Shown here piece by piece: positions 36,677 to 45,229 of a stretch of 64,000 bases of DNA. The position numbers were made by a program, and so were the translations under genes. Location: NCBI RefSeq assembly GCF_030546695.1, contig NZ_JAUOTP010000011.1:1-64000 (forward strand). Direction: 5' to 3'. The notes beneath the pieces were generated by a model. The model worked only from the letters and a program-made list of their open reading frames with translations, was not told the DNA's origin and ran no database searches. Numbering within the stretch: position 1 is the stretch's first letter; every line of letters begins with the position of its first letter. Origin of the DNA: Sphingomonas natans. Its GTDB lineage: Bacteria; Pseudomonadota; Alphaproteobacteria; Sphingomonadales; Sphingomonadaceae.

Positions 36677-38023
36677 ATGCACAACGCCCTCTCCCAAACC
36701 GGCCTCGCCGCGCGCGCGGCTACGCTCCTCGAAGGCCTCGACATCGGCCATATGAGCCCGCGCCGGATCGGCCGGCTCGCTTCCTATGACGGGCTGATGC
36801 TGGAGGCGACGGGCTTTCCCGAGCCGGTCGGTTCCAACGCGCGCGTGATCGATGCCGATGGCCGCGGCGCGCTCGCCGAGGTGGTCGGCTTTCGCGGCGA
36901 TCGCACTTTGCTGATGGCGCTTGACGCCGACGCGCCCCACTCGGCCGGCGCGCGCGTCGAGCCTGATCGGCGCGGCACCACGGTCGAGGTCGGCGAAGGG
37001 CTGCTCGGGCGCGTCGTTGATGCGCTCGGCAATCCGCTCGACGGGCTCGGCCCGATCATGACGAAGGCGCGCTGGCCTTTGAACGGCACGCGCGCCAACC
37101 CGCTCGACCGCGCGCGCGTGACCGAGCCGTTCGACACCGGCGTGCGCGCGATCAACGCGCTGCTCACCGCAGGGGTCGGCCAGCGAATCGCGATCGTCGC
37201 GGGCTCTGGCGTCGGCAAATCGGTATTGATGGGGCAGATCCTCGCCGGCGCGGAGGCCGACGTGATCGTCGTCGGACTCGTCGGCGAGCGCAGCCGCGAA
37301 GTCTCCGACTTCCTGGAGACCAAGCTGACCGGCGATGTCCGCGCCAAGACAGCCGTCGTCGCCGTGCCTGCCGATCACCCGCCGATCCTGCGCCTGCGCG
37401 CGGCGATGCGCGCGACTGCGATCGCCGAATATTTCCGCGATCAGGGCAAACGCGTGCTGCTGCTCATCGATTCGCTGACCCGCGTCGCGCACGCGCAGCG
37501 CGAGATAGGGCTGAGCCTTGGCGAACCGCCGACGATGAAGGGCTATCCGCCCTCCGCGCTCGGCCTGATCCCGCGTCTGTGCGAGCGCGCCGGCGCCGAT
37601 GCGCGCACCGGCGGTTCCATCACCGCGCTGTATACGGTGCTCGCCGACGGCGACGATACCGACGATCCGATCGTCGATACCGCGCGCGCGATCGTCGACG
37701 GGCACATCGTCCTCGCGCGCAGCCTGGCGGAACAGGGCGTGTTTCCCGCCATCCATGTCGGGCGGTCGCTGAGCCGCGTGATGACCGACATCGTCTCGCA
37801 CGAGCAGCAGGAAGCCGCGCGCACCTTGCGCCGTTTGTGGTCCACCTATGACGAGAATCGCGATCTGATCCTGATGGGCGCCTATCGCCACGGATCCGAT
37901 CCGATGATCGATGCCGCGATCGCGCACATGCCCTTGATCCTGGAATTCATCCGCCAGGGGCAAAAAGAACTCGTTACGCTTAACGAGTCAGTTACCACGT
38001 TGGTCGCAAACTTCGGGGCATGA
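36677..38023 (+). CDS. fliI: Flagellum-specific ATPase FliI
   Basis: A 448-residue export ATPase related to the F1 β-subunit. The Walker A GSGVGKS is at 176-182, then GLVGERSREVSDFLE, the Walker B region RVLLLIDSLTRVAHAQREIGLSLGEPPTMKGYPPSAL (in parts), and GSITALYTVLADGDDTDDPI. All key residues are present. ATG 36677 gives the family length; an upstream in-frame start would read through the control region. The stop overlaps the fliJ start by 4 bp. Confidence 0.96.
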   Translation: MHNALSQTGLAARAATLLEGLDIGHMSPRRIGRLASYDGLMLEATGFPEPVGSNARVIDADGRGALAEVVGFRGDRTLLMALDADAPHSAGARVEPDRRGTTVEVGEGLLGRVVDALGNPLDGLGPIMTKARWPLNGTRANPLDRARVTEPFDTGVRAINALLTAGVGQRIAIVAGSGVGKSVLMGQILAGAEADVIVVGLVGERSREVSDFLETKLTGDVRAKTAVVAVPADHPPILRLRAAMRATAIAEYFRDQGKRVLLLIDSLTRVAHAQREIGLSLGEPPTMKGYPPSALGLIPRLCERAGADARTGGSITALYTVLADGDDTDDPIVDTARAIVDGHIVLARSLAEQGVFPAIHVGRSLSRVMTDIVSHEQQEAARTLRRLWSTYDENRDLILMGAYRHGSDPMIDAAIAHMPLILEFIRQGQKELVTLNESVTTLVANFGA

Positions 38024-38442
38024 AAGCTTTAGCCGATCGAAGAGCCCGAATCGCCCGCGTTCGGAAGGTCCAGCATCTCCAGGCGGTGGGCGCTGCGGCG
38101 GTTGCCGAGGGTAAGCTCGTCCAGCTCGAGGGCAACGCATCGCGCCTGCAGGGGCTGCGCGACAGCCTGTCGGGGCAGGCGGGCGTTACCAGCGGCGCCG
38201 CGCTTGGCCATTCGCGCGAGCTGGCGATGCGGCTCGACGATGTCCGCCACGGGCTCAATCGCGCGATCGGGTCGGCCAGGGAGGTGGTCGAGCTACGCTC
38301 GCAGGAGCGGATCGGCGCGCACATCGCGCGCGAAAGCGCCGAGCGGCTCCAGGTCCGCGCCGTCGCCAACATGCACAAGATGATCGAGGAACGGATGGCC
38401 GCAGCCTTCCGCCCCCGTCGCAAGGAAGCCGAGAATGACTGA
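38020..38442 (+). CDS. fliJ: Putative flagellar export chaperone FliJ
   Basis: A 140-residue, almost entirely helical, basic protein with coiled-coil character (HLQAVGAAAVAEGKLVQLEGN, RLDDVRHGLNRAIGSAREVVELRSQER, MHKMIEERMAAAF). FliJ sequences are poorly conserved; assignment rests on size, helical coiled coil and the ATGA overlap with fliI, the standard fliI-fliJ arrangement. It would act as the central stalk of the export ATPase. It overlaps fliK by 8 bp. Confidence 0.72.
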   Translation: MKALADRRARIARVRKVQHLQAVGAAAVAEGKLVQLEGNASRLQGLRDSLSGQAGVTSGAALGHSRELAMRLDDVRHGLNRAIGSAREVVELRSQERIGAHIARESAERLQVRAVANMHKMIEERMAAAFRPRRKEAEND

Positions 38443-39946
38443 TATCGCCCTCGCCGCCTCGCCCATCCTCGCCACCACGAGCGTCACCGCTGCGACGCCC
38501 GCCGCCGCCACGCCGGGTGCTGCCGTCGGCGCACCCGCGACGGGCGACGCCGCGGTCGATCCCTTCGCCGCCTTGCTCGCCTCGCTGACGCCCGCCACCG
38601 ATGCCGATAGCGCGACGCCCGCGCCCGCGACGCCGCCGACGCCGATCGCGGTCGCGCTGCCGACCGTGATCGTAGCGCCGAAGCCTGCCCTTCCCACGAC
38701 CGCGACCGAGGAACCCATTCTCGCCGAGCCCGAGCGGGACGACACGGGCGACGCGCCCACCGATGACGACAAGGGCGACGCGACCAAAAGCGAGGACCCG
38801 CAGCTCGCGATGATGCTCGCGCTGGCCCCGCCCCCGCCGGCGCCGATCGCGATGCCCGTCGCGATAGTCTCGCCCGTTACGATCACGACCAAGCCCGCTG
38901 CCACTCCGGTCACGGCCGCCGCCGCAATCGCGCTGATCGCCGCCTCTCCCGCAACTACCTCCGCCGCGAAGGCAGCGGACGGTGCCAGCGCTCCAATCGC
39001 GGGCTCGCAGACTGCCGACGCCAGCTCGGCCGAGCCCACCGGCGAAGCCGAGGCCACCGTCGAATCGCTGCCCGCCACTCCCCGCCCCTCGCGCTTTGCA
39101 AGCCTCGCGGCGCGCTTGCTTGGCGGTACCGTGCCTACCGCCGCGGGCGCAGAGTCGGTCGCGCTGCCGCCACAGGGGCCGGCTCCGGCCGAGGCTCTCG
39201 ACGCCGCGGCCCAGCCCGTGCTCGCCGACCAGCCGAAGCCCGTCGCCGCCCGTCCCGGCGTCCCGGACCAGGTGGCCGTCAACCAGCCGACCGCGCAGAT
39301 CGCGCCCGCCTCGGCGGTCGCACCGCGGGTCGCCGATCTCGAGCGCCCGAAGGAGAAGCAGGCCACGCTCGATACGGTAGCGCCGCTCTTCACCGCACAG
39401 CCCGCGCCGAACGCGACCGCACCGGCCGATCCAGGATCCGCCACGGCCACTCTCGCGACCGCGCAGGCGCCCGACGCCGCCGTCACCCGCGAGCTTTCGG
39501 TTGCGCGTGACGGACAGTGGCTCGACACGCTCGCCCGCGACATCGCCGCGACCGCGGGCAAGGATGGGCAGCTGAGCTTCCGGCTCGACCCGCACCATCT
39601 CGGCAGCCTGACCGTCCACATCAATCACTCGGCCGAAGGCGCCTCAGTTCGCCTCAGCGCCGACACCGAAGCGGGCCGCGCGATGCTAGCCGACGCGCAG
39701 CCGCGACTCGCCGCCGAAGCGCGCGCGCAGGGTCTGACATTGCGCGAGACGAGCGTCGATCTCGGCGGTTCGGGCGCAGGCCAATCGGGTCAGCAGGGCG
39801 CGGCTTCAACTTTTGCGAGCCTCGCCCAGGAACAATCGCAGCGCCAGTCCGGGCGTGATCAGACATTTATTAACCTTGTTCCCGCAGAAGCGGATGAGCC
39901 GGTGCGCACGTCCCAGACGGACGCCCGATCCGATCTTTACGCGTAG
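38435..39946 (+). CDS. fliK: Flagellar hook-length control protein FliK
   Basis: A 503-residue molecular ruler. The N-terminal 350 residues are low-complexity Ala/Pro/Thr-rich sequence, the expected unstructured ruler. The conserved C-terminal switch domain at about 365-450 has GQLSFRLDPHHLGSLTVHI, SVRLSADTEAGRAMLADAQPRL and LREtSVDLGG. It controls the change of export specificity at FlhB, which is not in this window. Position between fliJ and fliL fits. Confidence 0.9.
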   Translation: MTDIALAASPILATTSVTAATPAAATPGAAVGAPATGDAAVDPFAALLASLTPATDADSATPAPATPPTPIAVALPTVIVAPKPALPTTATEEPILAEPERDDTGDAPTDDDKGDATKSEDPQLAMMLALAPPPPAPIAMPVAIVSPVTITTKPAATPVTAAAAIALIAASPATTSAAKAADGASAPIAGSQTADASSAEPTGEAEATVESLPATPRPSRFASLAARLLGGTVPTAAGAESVALPPQGPAPAEALDAAAQPVLADQPKPVAARPGVPDQVAVNQPTAQIAPASAVAPRVADLERPKEKQATLDTVAPLFTAQPAPNATAPADPGSATATLATAQAPDAAVTRELSVARDGQWLDTLARDIAATAGKDGQLSFRLDPHHLGSLTVHINHSAEGASVRLSADTEAGRAMLADAQPRLAAEARAQGLTLRETSVDLGGSGAGQSGQQGAASTFASLAQEQSQRQSGRDQTFINLVPAEADEPVRTSQTDARSDLYA

Positions 39947-39957
39947 GGAATCCGTTT

Positions 39958-40593
39958 ATGAGCGACGCGGCTGAGCCGAAGCCCAAGAAGAAGGGCGGTC
40001 TGGTCAAGAAGCTGGTGATGTTCGGCGTGCTGCCGCTCGTCCTCATCGGCGGCGGTGCCGGCGCGGGCCTGTGGGCCGCCGGCAAGACCGGTGGCAGCGC
40101 GCACGAGAAGAAAGAGGATCCGAATCGCCCGAAGCTGATGCTGAAGAGCGAGGACGGCCACTCCGCGGGCGCCGAGGGCGGTCACGGCGAAGGCGGCGGC
40201 GAGAAGAGCAACATCTCCGGCGGCGGCGGCGTGCCCGATACGGGCCCCGAGCCTGCCAATCCCGATCCGTCGCAATATCAGGCGACCTTTTATTCGATGG
40301 ATGCGCCCTTCACGTCGAACCTGGCGGATACGGACGGCTTCCTTCAGGTCGGCATCGGCGTCTCCACCTTCTACGACATGAAGGTCATCGACAATCTCAA
40401 GGCGGCGGACATGCCGGTGCGCTCGGCGGTGCTGCAGGTCCTCGCGCAGCAGAGCGCCGAGGCGCTCAACACGCCGCAGGGCAAGGCCGATCTGCGCAAG
40501 CAGCTGCGCGATGCGATCAACAAGACGCTCAAGGAAAATGAAGGCTTCGGCGGCGTCGGCGACGTCTTCTTCACAAGCTTCATCATCCAATGA
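39958..40593 (+). CDS. fliL: Flagellar basal body-associated protein FliL
   Basis: A 211-residue single-pass inner-membrane protein near the stators. A short cytoplasmic Lys-rich start (PKPKKKGGLVKKL) precedes one membrane helix (VMFGVLPLVLIGGGAGAGLWA), then a charged Gly-rich linker and the periplasmic FliL domain (YYSMDAPFTSNLADTDGFLQVGIGVSTFYDMKV-type sequence ending FTSFIIQ). Longer than many FliL proteins because of the 40-residue linker. It overlaps fliM by 4 bp. Confidence 0.94.
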   Translation: MSDAAEPKPKKKGGLVKKLVMFGVLPLVLIGGGAGAGLWAAGKTGGSAHEKKEDPNRPKLMLKSEDGHSAGAEGGHGEGGGEKSNISGGGGVPDTGPEPANPDPSQYQATFYSMDAPFTSNLADTDGFLQVGIGVSTFYDMKVIDNLKAADMPVRSAVLQVLAQQSAEALNTPQGKADLRKQLRDAINKTLKENEGFGGVGDVFFTSFIIQ

Positions 40594-41552
40594 GCGGATC
40601 GGGGGGCGACCAGTTCGGCGACGAGGACGTTCTGAGCGACGGCTTCGAGGAGGCGATCGCGCAGGCGACGCGGCCCGGACCCGAGGTGCTGACCTTCGCG
40701 CTCGGCAGCGACAGTTTCCGCCCGGCCGAGCGCCTCAGCGGGCTCGAGCGAATGGGCGAGAAGATCGCGCGCTCGCTGCGTACCGTGATCGAGCCCTTCG
40801 TCCAGGTCCGCACGCAGGTCGCCGCGGTGCCGCTCACGACGCGCTCGTTCGACGAGTGGCTGGAGGCGCAGCCCAATCTGATCAGCCTCAGCCACTATCG
40901 GCTCCAACCGATGAAGGGTGGGATGCTGATCGCGATCCCGGCCGATTTCGTCGCGGCCCTGATCGAGCGCTTCTATGGCGGAACGGCCGGCCCGACCGCG
41001 GCCAGCGCCAAGCGCCTCGAATTTTCCGCGAGCGAAGACTTGCTGCTCGCCCGTCTGCTGGAGAAGGTCTCGGGCCTGATGGTCGAGGCATGGCGCGACG
41101 TGATCCCGGTCGAGGCGACGCTCGCGCAGCGCGAGACGAGCCGCTTCCACATCCGCTTCATCCGTCCCGACGATCAGGTCGTCGTCCAGAATTTCACGAT
41201 CACGCCCGCCGAAGGCCAGCCCGCGACGATCACCGTCCTCTATCCGCTCGCAATGCTGCGCCCGATCGAGGAGCAGATGTCGAAGCGCGTCCATGACGAT
41301 GCGCCCTCGGGCAACACGGCCTGGAGATCGATGCTCGCCGCCTCGCTCGCCGAGGTGCAGATGCCGGTGCGCAGTATCCTCGCCCGGCCCGAAATCTCGC
41401 TCGCGCAATTGATGACGCTGAAGCCGGGGGACGTGATCCCGATCCAGATCCTGCCGCGCACGCCCTTGCTGATCGCCTCGCGCACCGTCGCCGAAGGCCA
41501 GATCGGCGAACAGGACGGGCGCGCCGCCATGCTGATTGAAAGAGTGGGTTGA
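40590..41552 (+). CDS. fliM: Flagellar motor switch protein FliM
   Basis: A 320-residue C-ring protein. The middle domain (RMGEKIARSLRTVIEPFVQVR ... SFDEWLEAQPNLISLSHYRLQPMKGGMLIAIP) and the C-terminal FliN-like domain (SLAEVQMPVRSILARPEISLAQLMTLKPGDVIPIQ) are clear. The first 25 residues lack the usual CheY-P-binding LSQDEIDALL and read DVLSDGFEEAIAQ instead, so the response to chemotaxis signals may use a changed interface. Start overlaps the fliL stop. Confidence 0.94.
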   Translation: MSGSGGDQFGDEDVLSDGFEEAIAQATRPGPEVLTFALGSDSFRPAERLSGLERMGEKIARSLRTVIEPFVQVRTQVAAVPLTTRSFDEWLEAQPNLISLSHYRLQPMKGGMLIAIPADFVAALIERFYGGTAGPTAASAKRLEFSASEDLLLARLLEKVSGLMVEAWRDVIPVEATLAQRETSRFHIRFIRPDDQVVVQNFTITPAEGQPATITVLYPLAMLRPIEEQMSKRVHDDAPSGNTAWRSMLAASLAEVQMPVRSILARPEISLAQLMTLKPGDVIPIQILPRTPLLIASRTVAEGQIGEQDGRAAMLIERVG

Positions 41553-41556
41553 GTCG

Positions 41557-41877
41557 ATGAGCGATATGATGGAAGCCCCGATGATGAGCGCCGAAACGGG
41601 CCTGTCGGGCCGCAACTACCGGCTTCTGGCCGACATTCCGCTCCGCCTGTCGGTCGAGGTCGGCTCGACGAGCCTGAAGCTCGCCGAACTGATGGACCTG
41701 GCCGAGGGCTCGGTGGTCGAGCTGGATCGCGCCGCCAACGAGCTGCTCGACATCCTCGTCAACGGCACGCTCGTCGCGCGCGGCGAGGTGGTGACTGTCG
41801 GTGGCAAGTTCGGCATAAGGGTCGTCGATGTCGTCGCCGCAGAGGCACGACTGGGGGGGCTCGAACGCCGCAAATGA
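41557..41877 (+). CDS. fliN: Flagellar motor switch protein FliN
   Basis: A 106-residue C-ring subunit with the surface-presentation (SpoA) domain: YRLLADIPLRLSVEVGSTSLKLAELMDLAEGSVVELDRAANELLDILVNG, seen in parts, and VGGKFGIRVVDVV. ATG 41557, 4 bp after the fliM stop, gives the standard length; an upstream TTG would overlap fliM. It overlaps fliO by 4 bp. Confidence 0.95.
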   Translation: MSDMMEAPMMSAETGLSGRNYRLLADIPLRLSVEVGSTSLKLAELMDLAEGSVVELDRAANELLDILVNGTLVARGEVVTVGGKFGIRVVDVVAAEARLGGLERRK

Positions 41878-42155
41878 TGTTGGATTACCTGGCCCGGCTC
41901 CTGCTGCTGGTGCCGCTGGTCGGCGGTCTCGCCTTCCTTTCGCTGTGGCTCTACCGCCGCTTTCAGCCGGGTATGGCGTTCGGCCAGCGCGAACGCGCGA
42001 TCCGCGTCGTCGATGCGATGCCGATGGGGCCGATGAGCCGGCTCGCGGTCGTCGAATTTGCCGGCAAGCGCTATCTGCTCGCGGTCTCGCGCGGCCGCGT
42101 CGACAAGATCGCCGAGACCGACGCACCCACCTTCGTGGTGCCGGATGGCGAATAG
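41874..42155 (+). CDS. fliO: Flagellar biosynthesis protein FliO
   Basis: A 93-residue membrane protein that helps FliP assemble. One N-terminal helix ([19 protein letters not shown]) is followed by a small cytoplasmic domain with [34 protein letters not shown], the typical FliO pattern. Position between fliN and fliP supports it. The predicted fliP start lies inside its last four codons. Confidence 0.88.
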   Translation: MMLDYLARLLLLVPLVGGLAFLSLWLYRRFQPGMAFGQRERAIRVVDAMPMGPMSRLAVVEFAGKRYLLAVSRGRVDKIAETDAPTFVVPDGE

Positions 42156-43080
42156 GTCGGTCTCCCGCTTCCTTTTCCCCGTTCGAGCTGAGCCTGTCGA
42201 AGCACGTGCTCCGGGCGCGGCGCCGGCTGCCCGTCCTTCGACTTCGCTCAGGACGAACGGCTGGAAGGTCATCGCCCTCCTCTCCGTCCTCCTGCTCGCC
42301 TTGCTCCTTGCGCACCCCGTCTTCGCGCAGGCCGCGCCCGCAATAACCCCGCCCGCCGCGCCCAACCCCGCCGGCGGCATCGACCGCGCGATGCGGACGA
42401 TCGGCGGCACGGGCCAGCCGCTCTCGCTGTCGCTGCAGATCCTGCTGCTGATGAGCCTGCTGACGGTGCTTCCGTCGCTGGTGCTGATGATGACGAGCTT
42501 CACGCGCATCATCATCGTCCTCTCGATCCTGCGCCAGGCGCTCGGCCTCCAGCAGACGCCGCCCAATCAGGTGCTCGTCGGCCTCGCGCTGTTCCTCTCG
42601 CTGTTCGTGATGCGCCCCGCGGTCGACCAGATCACGCAGACCGCCTACCGCCCGTATGGCGCGGGCCAGATCCCGATCGAGGAGGCGATCAGCCGCTCGG
42701 CCAACGTGCTGCACGGCTTCATGATCAAGCAGACGCGCCAGACGGACCTGAAGCTCTTCACCGACATGGCGGCAGGGACGGATCGGCGCGGCGGCGCGGC
42801 GGCGGGTCCGCTCAAATTCGCGCGGCCCGAGGATGTGCCCTTCACGATCCTGCTGCCCTCGTTCGTCACCTCCGAGCTCAAGACCGCTTTTCAGATCGGC
42901 TTCCTGATCTTCCTGCCTTTCCTCATCATCGATCTCGTCGTCGCTTCGACGCTCATGGCGCTCGGCATGATGATGCTGAGCCCGTCGATCATCTCGATGC
43001 CGTTCAAGCTGTTGCTGTTCGTGCTCGTCGATGGCTGGGCGCTGACGATGGGCAGCCTCGCGGCGAGCTTCCAGACGTGA
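42145..43080 (+). CDS. fliP: Flagellar export gate protein FliP with a repeat-derived N-terminal extension
   Basis: A 311-residue inner-membrane export-gate subunit. The conserved core is intact: [72 protein letters not shown] and [21 protein letters not shown]-type sequence. The start is odd. ATG 42145 overlaps the end of fliO and leads through about 28 codons of a family B palindrome (residues 12-39) before the hydrophobic signal [23 protein letters not shown]. No ATG, GTG or TTG lies in frame between the repeat and that signal, so the extension is probably translated. Confidence 0.9.
   Translation: MANRSVSRFLFPVRAEPVEARAPGAAPAARPSTSLRTNGWKVIALLSVLLLALLLAHPVFAQAAPAITPPAAPNPAGGIDRAMRTIGGTGQPLSLSLQILLLMSLLTVLPSLVLMMTSFTRIIIVLSILRQALGLQQTPPNQVLVGLALFLSLFVMRPAVDQITQTAYRPYGAGQIPIEEAISRSANVLHGFMIKQTRQTDLKLFTDMAAGTDRRGGAAAGPLKFARPEDVPFTILLPSFVTSELKTAFQIGFLIFLPFLIIDLVVASTLMALGMMMLSPSIISMPFKLLLFVLVDGWALTMGSLAASFQT
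42179..42260. repeat. Palindromic repeat, family B, copy 2, inside fliP
   Basis: The arms CCGTTCGAGCTGAGCCTGTC and CTTCGCTCAGGACGAACGG match the family B ends at 15,333 and 52,420, with an inner CGAAGCAC.../...CCTTCG stem and a GCGGCGCCGGC core. It is 82 bp long and open in the fliP frame, where it encodes [12 protein letters not shown] and a Ser/Arg-rich continuation. Confidence 0.85.
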
Positions 43081-43093
43081 GCTGCGCCGGCCG

Positions 43094-43214
43094 GCTCCCC
43101 TCCCTGGAAGGAAGGGGCTGGGAGTGGGTCGGCCGACAGGCCGGCGCAAGCGTCGAAAGGCGCGTCCCGCAGGACGGCAACCCACCCCCTCCCCCTCCCT
43201 TCCAGGGAGGGGAG
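43094..43214. repeat. Palindromic repeat, family E, compound copy 3, between fliP and fliQ
   Basis: The outer arms CTCCCCTCCCTGGAAGG and CCTTCCAGGGAGGGGAG are perfect inverted repeats; an inner pair GGGAGTGGGT / ACCCACCCCCTCCC flanks a CGCC-rich centre. It fills the 140-bp gap between fliP and fliQ. Its right end GGGGAG lies 6 bases before the fliQ GTG and is the only visible ribosome binding site for fliQ. Confidence 0.85.
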
Positions 43215-43220
43215 TGAGAC

Positions 43221-43499
43221 GTGGAACCAGCATCCCCCGATTATTTCATTGGCGTGGCCCAGCAGGCGCTCTGGATTCTCGCGCTCGCCTCGTCGCCGAT
43301 CCTGATCCCGGCGCTCGCCGCGGGCCTGATCCTCGGCATGATCCAGGCGGCGACCTCGATCAACGAGCAGACGCTGTCGTTCGTGCCCAAGCTGATCGTC
43401 GTCGGCATCGCGCTAGCCTTGTTCGGCGGCGCGATCCTCTATCTGATCGCGGACTTCACACGCGACATCTTCGCGCGCATCCCCGATCTCGTCCGCTAG
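43221..43499 (+). CDS. fliQ: Flagellar export gate protein FliQ
   Basis: A 92-residue inner-membrane gate subunit with two membrane helices (ALWILALASSPILIPALAAGLILGMIQ and KLIVVGIALALFGGAILYLI, the first broken by prolines as usual). The conserved ATSINEQTLSFVPKL loop is present. The start is GTG 43221, preceded by GGGGAG from the adjoining palindrome. It ends 10 bp before fliR. Confidence 0.95.
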   Translation: MEPASPDYFIGVAQQALWILALASSPILIPALAAGLILGMIQAATSINEQTLSFVPKLIVVGIALALFGGAILYLIADFTRDIFARIPDLVR

Positions 43500-43509
43500 G
43501 CCGGGGCGC

Positions 43510-44292
43510 ATGTTTCCGGCCGGCTTCGAACATGTCGAGGATCAGCTCTGGCTCTGGCTGGTCGCGATGATCCGGCCGGGTGCGGCCTTCTTCGCAGCCC
43601 CCATCTTCGGCATGGCTTCGGTCCCCGTCCAGCTTCGCCTCGTCGTCAGCCTCGCGGTCGGAATGGCGGGGCTGTCGGCGGTCCCCTTCCAGCTGCCGCC
43701 GGACGGCGTGACCTCGGTCGCGGGCGTCGTGCTGGTATTGGGCGAGATATTGGCGGGGCTCGCGCTTGGTTTCGCCGTGCAGATCGGCTTCTCCTCGGCC
43801 ATGCTGGCGGGCGAGACGATCGGCAATACGATGGGGCTCGGCTTCGCGCAGATGATGAACCCGATGTCGGGCGCGTCCACGCCCGCGCTCGCGCAATTCC
43901 TGTCGATCATCGCGACCTTCCTGTTTCTCTCGATCGGCGGGCATCTCAGCCTCGCGACGATCATCGTCGACAGTTACCGCGCGCTGCCCGTCGGATCGGC
44001 GATGCCGGCCGCGGCGAGCCTGCGCGGGCTCGTGATGTTCGGCGGCGATCTCTTCGCGGCGGGGCTCGCGATCGCGCTCCCGGTCGGCTTCGCGCTGATC
44101 CTCGTTCAGATCGTGATGGGAATGCTGTCGCGCTCGGCGCCGGCGATGAATCTGTTCGCGGTCGGCCTGCCCGCGACCCTGCTCGCCGGCCTCGTCCTGA
44201 TGGCGATCGCCTCGCCGAGCATGGGCGACGGGATCATCGCCTCGATCAATGCGGGACTGGGCGAGGCAAGGAAGATCGCGGCGGGGCGCTAG
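43510..44292 (+). CDS. fliR: Flagellar export gate protein FliR
   Basis: A 260-residue polytopic membrane protein completing the FliPQR gate. Family features include RPGAAFFAAPIFGMASVPVQLRLVVSLAVG, LGFAVQIGFSSAMLAGETIGNTMGLGFAQMMNPMSG and ALPVGFALILVQIVMGMLSRSAPAMNLFAVGLP, seen in parts. Complete. It is the last gene of this block; flhB and flhA, which usually follow, are not in the window. Confidence 0.95.
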   Translation: MFPAGFEHVEDQLWLWLVAMIRPGAAFFAAPIFGMASVPVQLRLVVSLAVGMAGLSAVPFQLPPDGVTSVAGVVLVLGEILAGLALGFAVQIGFSSAMLAGETIGNTMGLGFAQMMNPMSGASTPALAQFLSIIATFLFLSIGGHLSLATIIVDSYRALPVGSAMPAAASLRGLVMFGGDLFAAGLAIALPVGFALILVQIVMGMLSRSAPAMNLFAVGLPATLLAGLVLMAIASPSMGDGIIASINAGLGEARKIAAGR

Positions 44293-44338
44293 CTTGATAT
44301 CCGTTCGAAACGAACGATGAGGTCGCGGGCGAAAGCAC

Positions 44339-44370
44339 AAAAAAGGGAGCGGCCCGAAGACCGCTCCCTT
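44339..44370. terminator. Bidirectional terminator between fliR and the DUF4167 gene
   Basis: AAGGGAGCGG (44343-44352) pairs with CCGCTCCCTT (44361-44370) over 10 bp. A run of A lies on the left, giving a U-tract for leftward transcription of the DUF4167 gene, and CCTTGTT on the right is a weaker tract for fliR. Confidence 0.85.
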
Positions 44371-44392
44371 CCTTGTTCACAAACCGGACCGA

Positions 44393-45229
44393 TCAGGCGT
44401 CGATGGTCGCGGTCTCGCCCTTCGGCTTGCGCGGCGCGCGGGGTCGACGCACCCGGGGTGCCTCCTCGCCGCCGGCCTCGCCGTCCGCCGCGACCGGAGC
44501 CGGGGTGGTGGAGAAGCCCGCCGGCAGCCGATCGATCTCGATCCGCTCGGACACTTCGTTCGCACTCTCGTCGCGCGCAACATACGCGTTGCCGCCGTTG
44601 GGCGCGCGCTGGGCTTCACCATTGGGACGCTCGCGGCGCGGGCGGCGTTCGCCGCGCGGCTGGTTGTCGCTCCGCGGCTGGGCATCGACCCGCGGCTGGC
44701 CTTCGTCGGCCTGCACGAACTCGGCGCTCTGAACAGGCTGCTCGGCACGATCCTGCCGCTCGTAGCGACGCGGCGCCTGCTGCTGGCGAGGACGCTCGTC
44801 CTGCTGCTGCCGTGGCCGCTCGTCCTGCTGGCGGGGACGCTCGTCCTCGCCGTCCCAGCCATTCTGGTTCTGGCCGTTGGCCTCGAAGCCGTTCTGGCCC
44901 TCCTGCTCGTCGTCGGCGTCCTGGCCGAACTCGTCGCGGAAATCGTCGCGGCGCGCGGGCGTCGGGCGCGGCTCATCGAAGCGGCTGCGGCTCTCGCTCA
45001 GCACGCGGAAATAATGGTCCGCAAACTGGAGATAATATTCGGTGTTGACGCGATCGCCCTGCATCTGCGCGTCGCGCGCCAGGCTCTTATATTTCTCGAG
45101 GAGCTGGGCGGCGTTGCCGCGCGCGCGGTTGTCGATCCGGTTACCGCGATCCTGGCTGCCGGGCTGACCGTTGCGCGCCTGCTGACCGCCACGGCCGCGA
45201 CGACGGCCGTTCTGACGATTATTTATCAA
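44393..45229 (-). CDS. DUF4167 domain-containing protein
   Basis: A 278-residue protein. The N-terminal 90 residues form the conserved DUF4167 domain (MINNRQNGRRRGRGGQQ ... RARGNAAQLLEKYKSLARDAQMQGDRV ... EYYLQFADHYFRVL). The remainder is a long, disordered, highly charged tail rich in Arg, Gln and Asp, with the unit DERPRQQQ repeated three times. The family is typical of alphaproteobacteria and of unknown function; the basic, disordered form suggests RNA binding. The start is TTG 45229, giving the family N-terminus. It lies downstream of prmC-prfA-hisS on the same strand, often seen for this family. Confidence 0.9.
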   Translation of the reverse strand: MINNRQNGRRRGRGGQQARNGQPGSQDRGNRIDNRARGNAAQLLEKYKSLARDAQMQGDRVNTEYYLQFADHYFRVLSESRSRFDEPRPTPARRDDFRDEFGQDADDEQEGQNGFEANGQNQNGWDGEDERPRQQDERPRQQQDERPRQQQAPRRYERQDRAEQPVQSAEFVQADEGQPRVDAQPRSDNQPRGERRPRRERPNGEAQRAPNGGNAYVARDESANEVSERIEIDRLPAGFSTTPAPVAADGEAGGEEAPRVRRPRAPRKPKGETATIDA

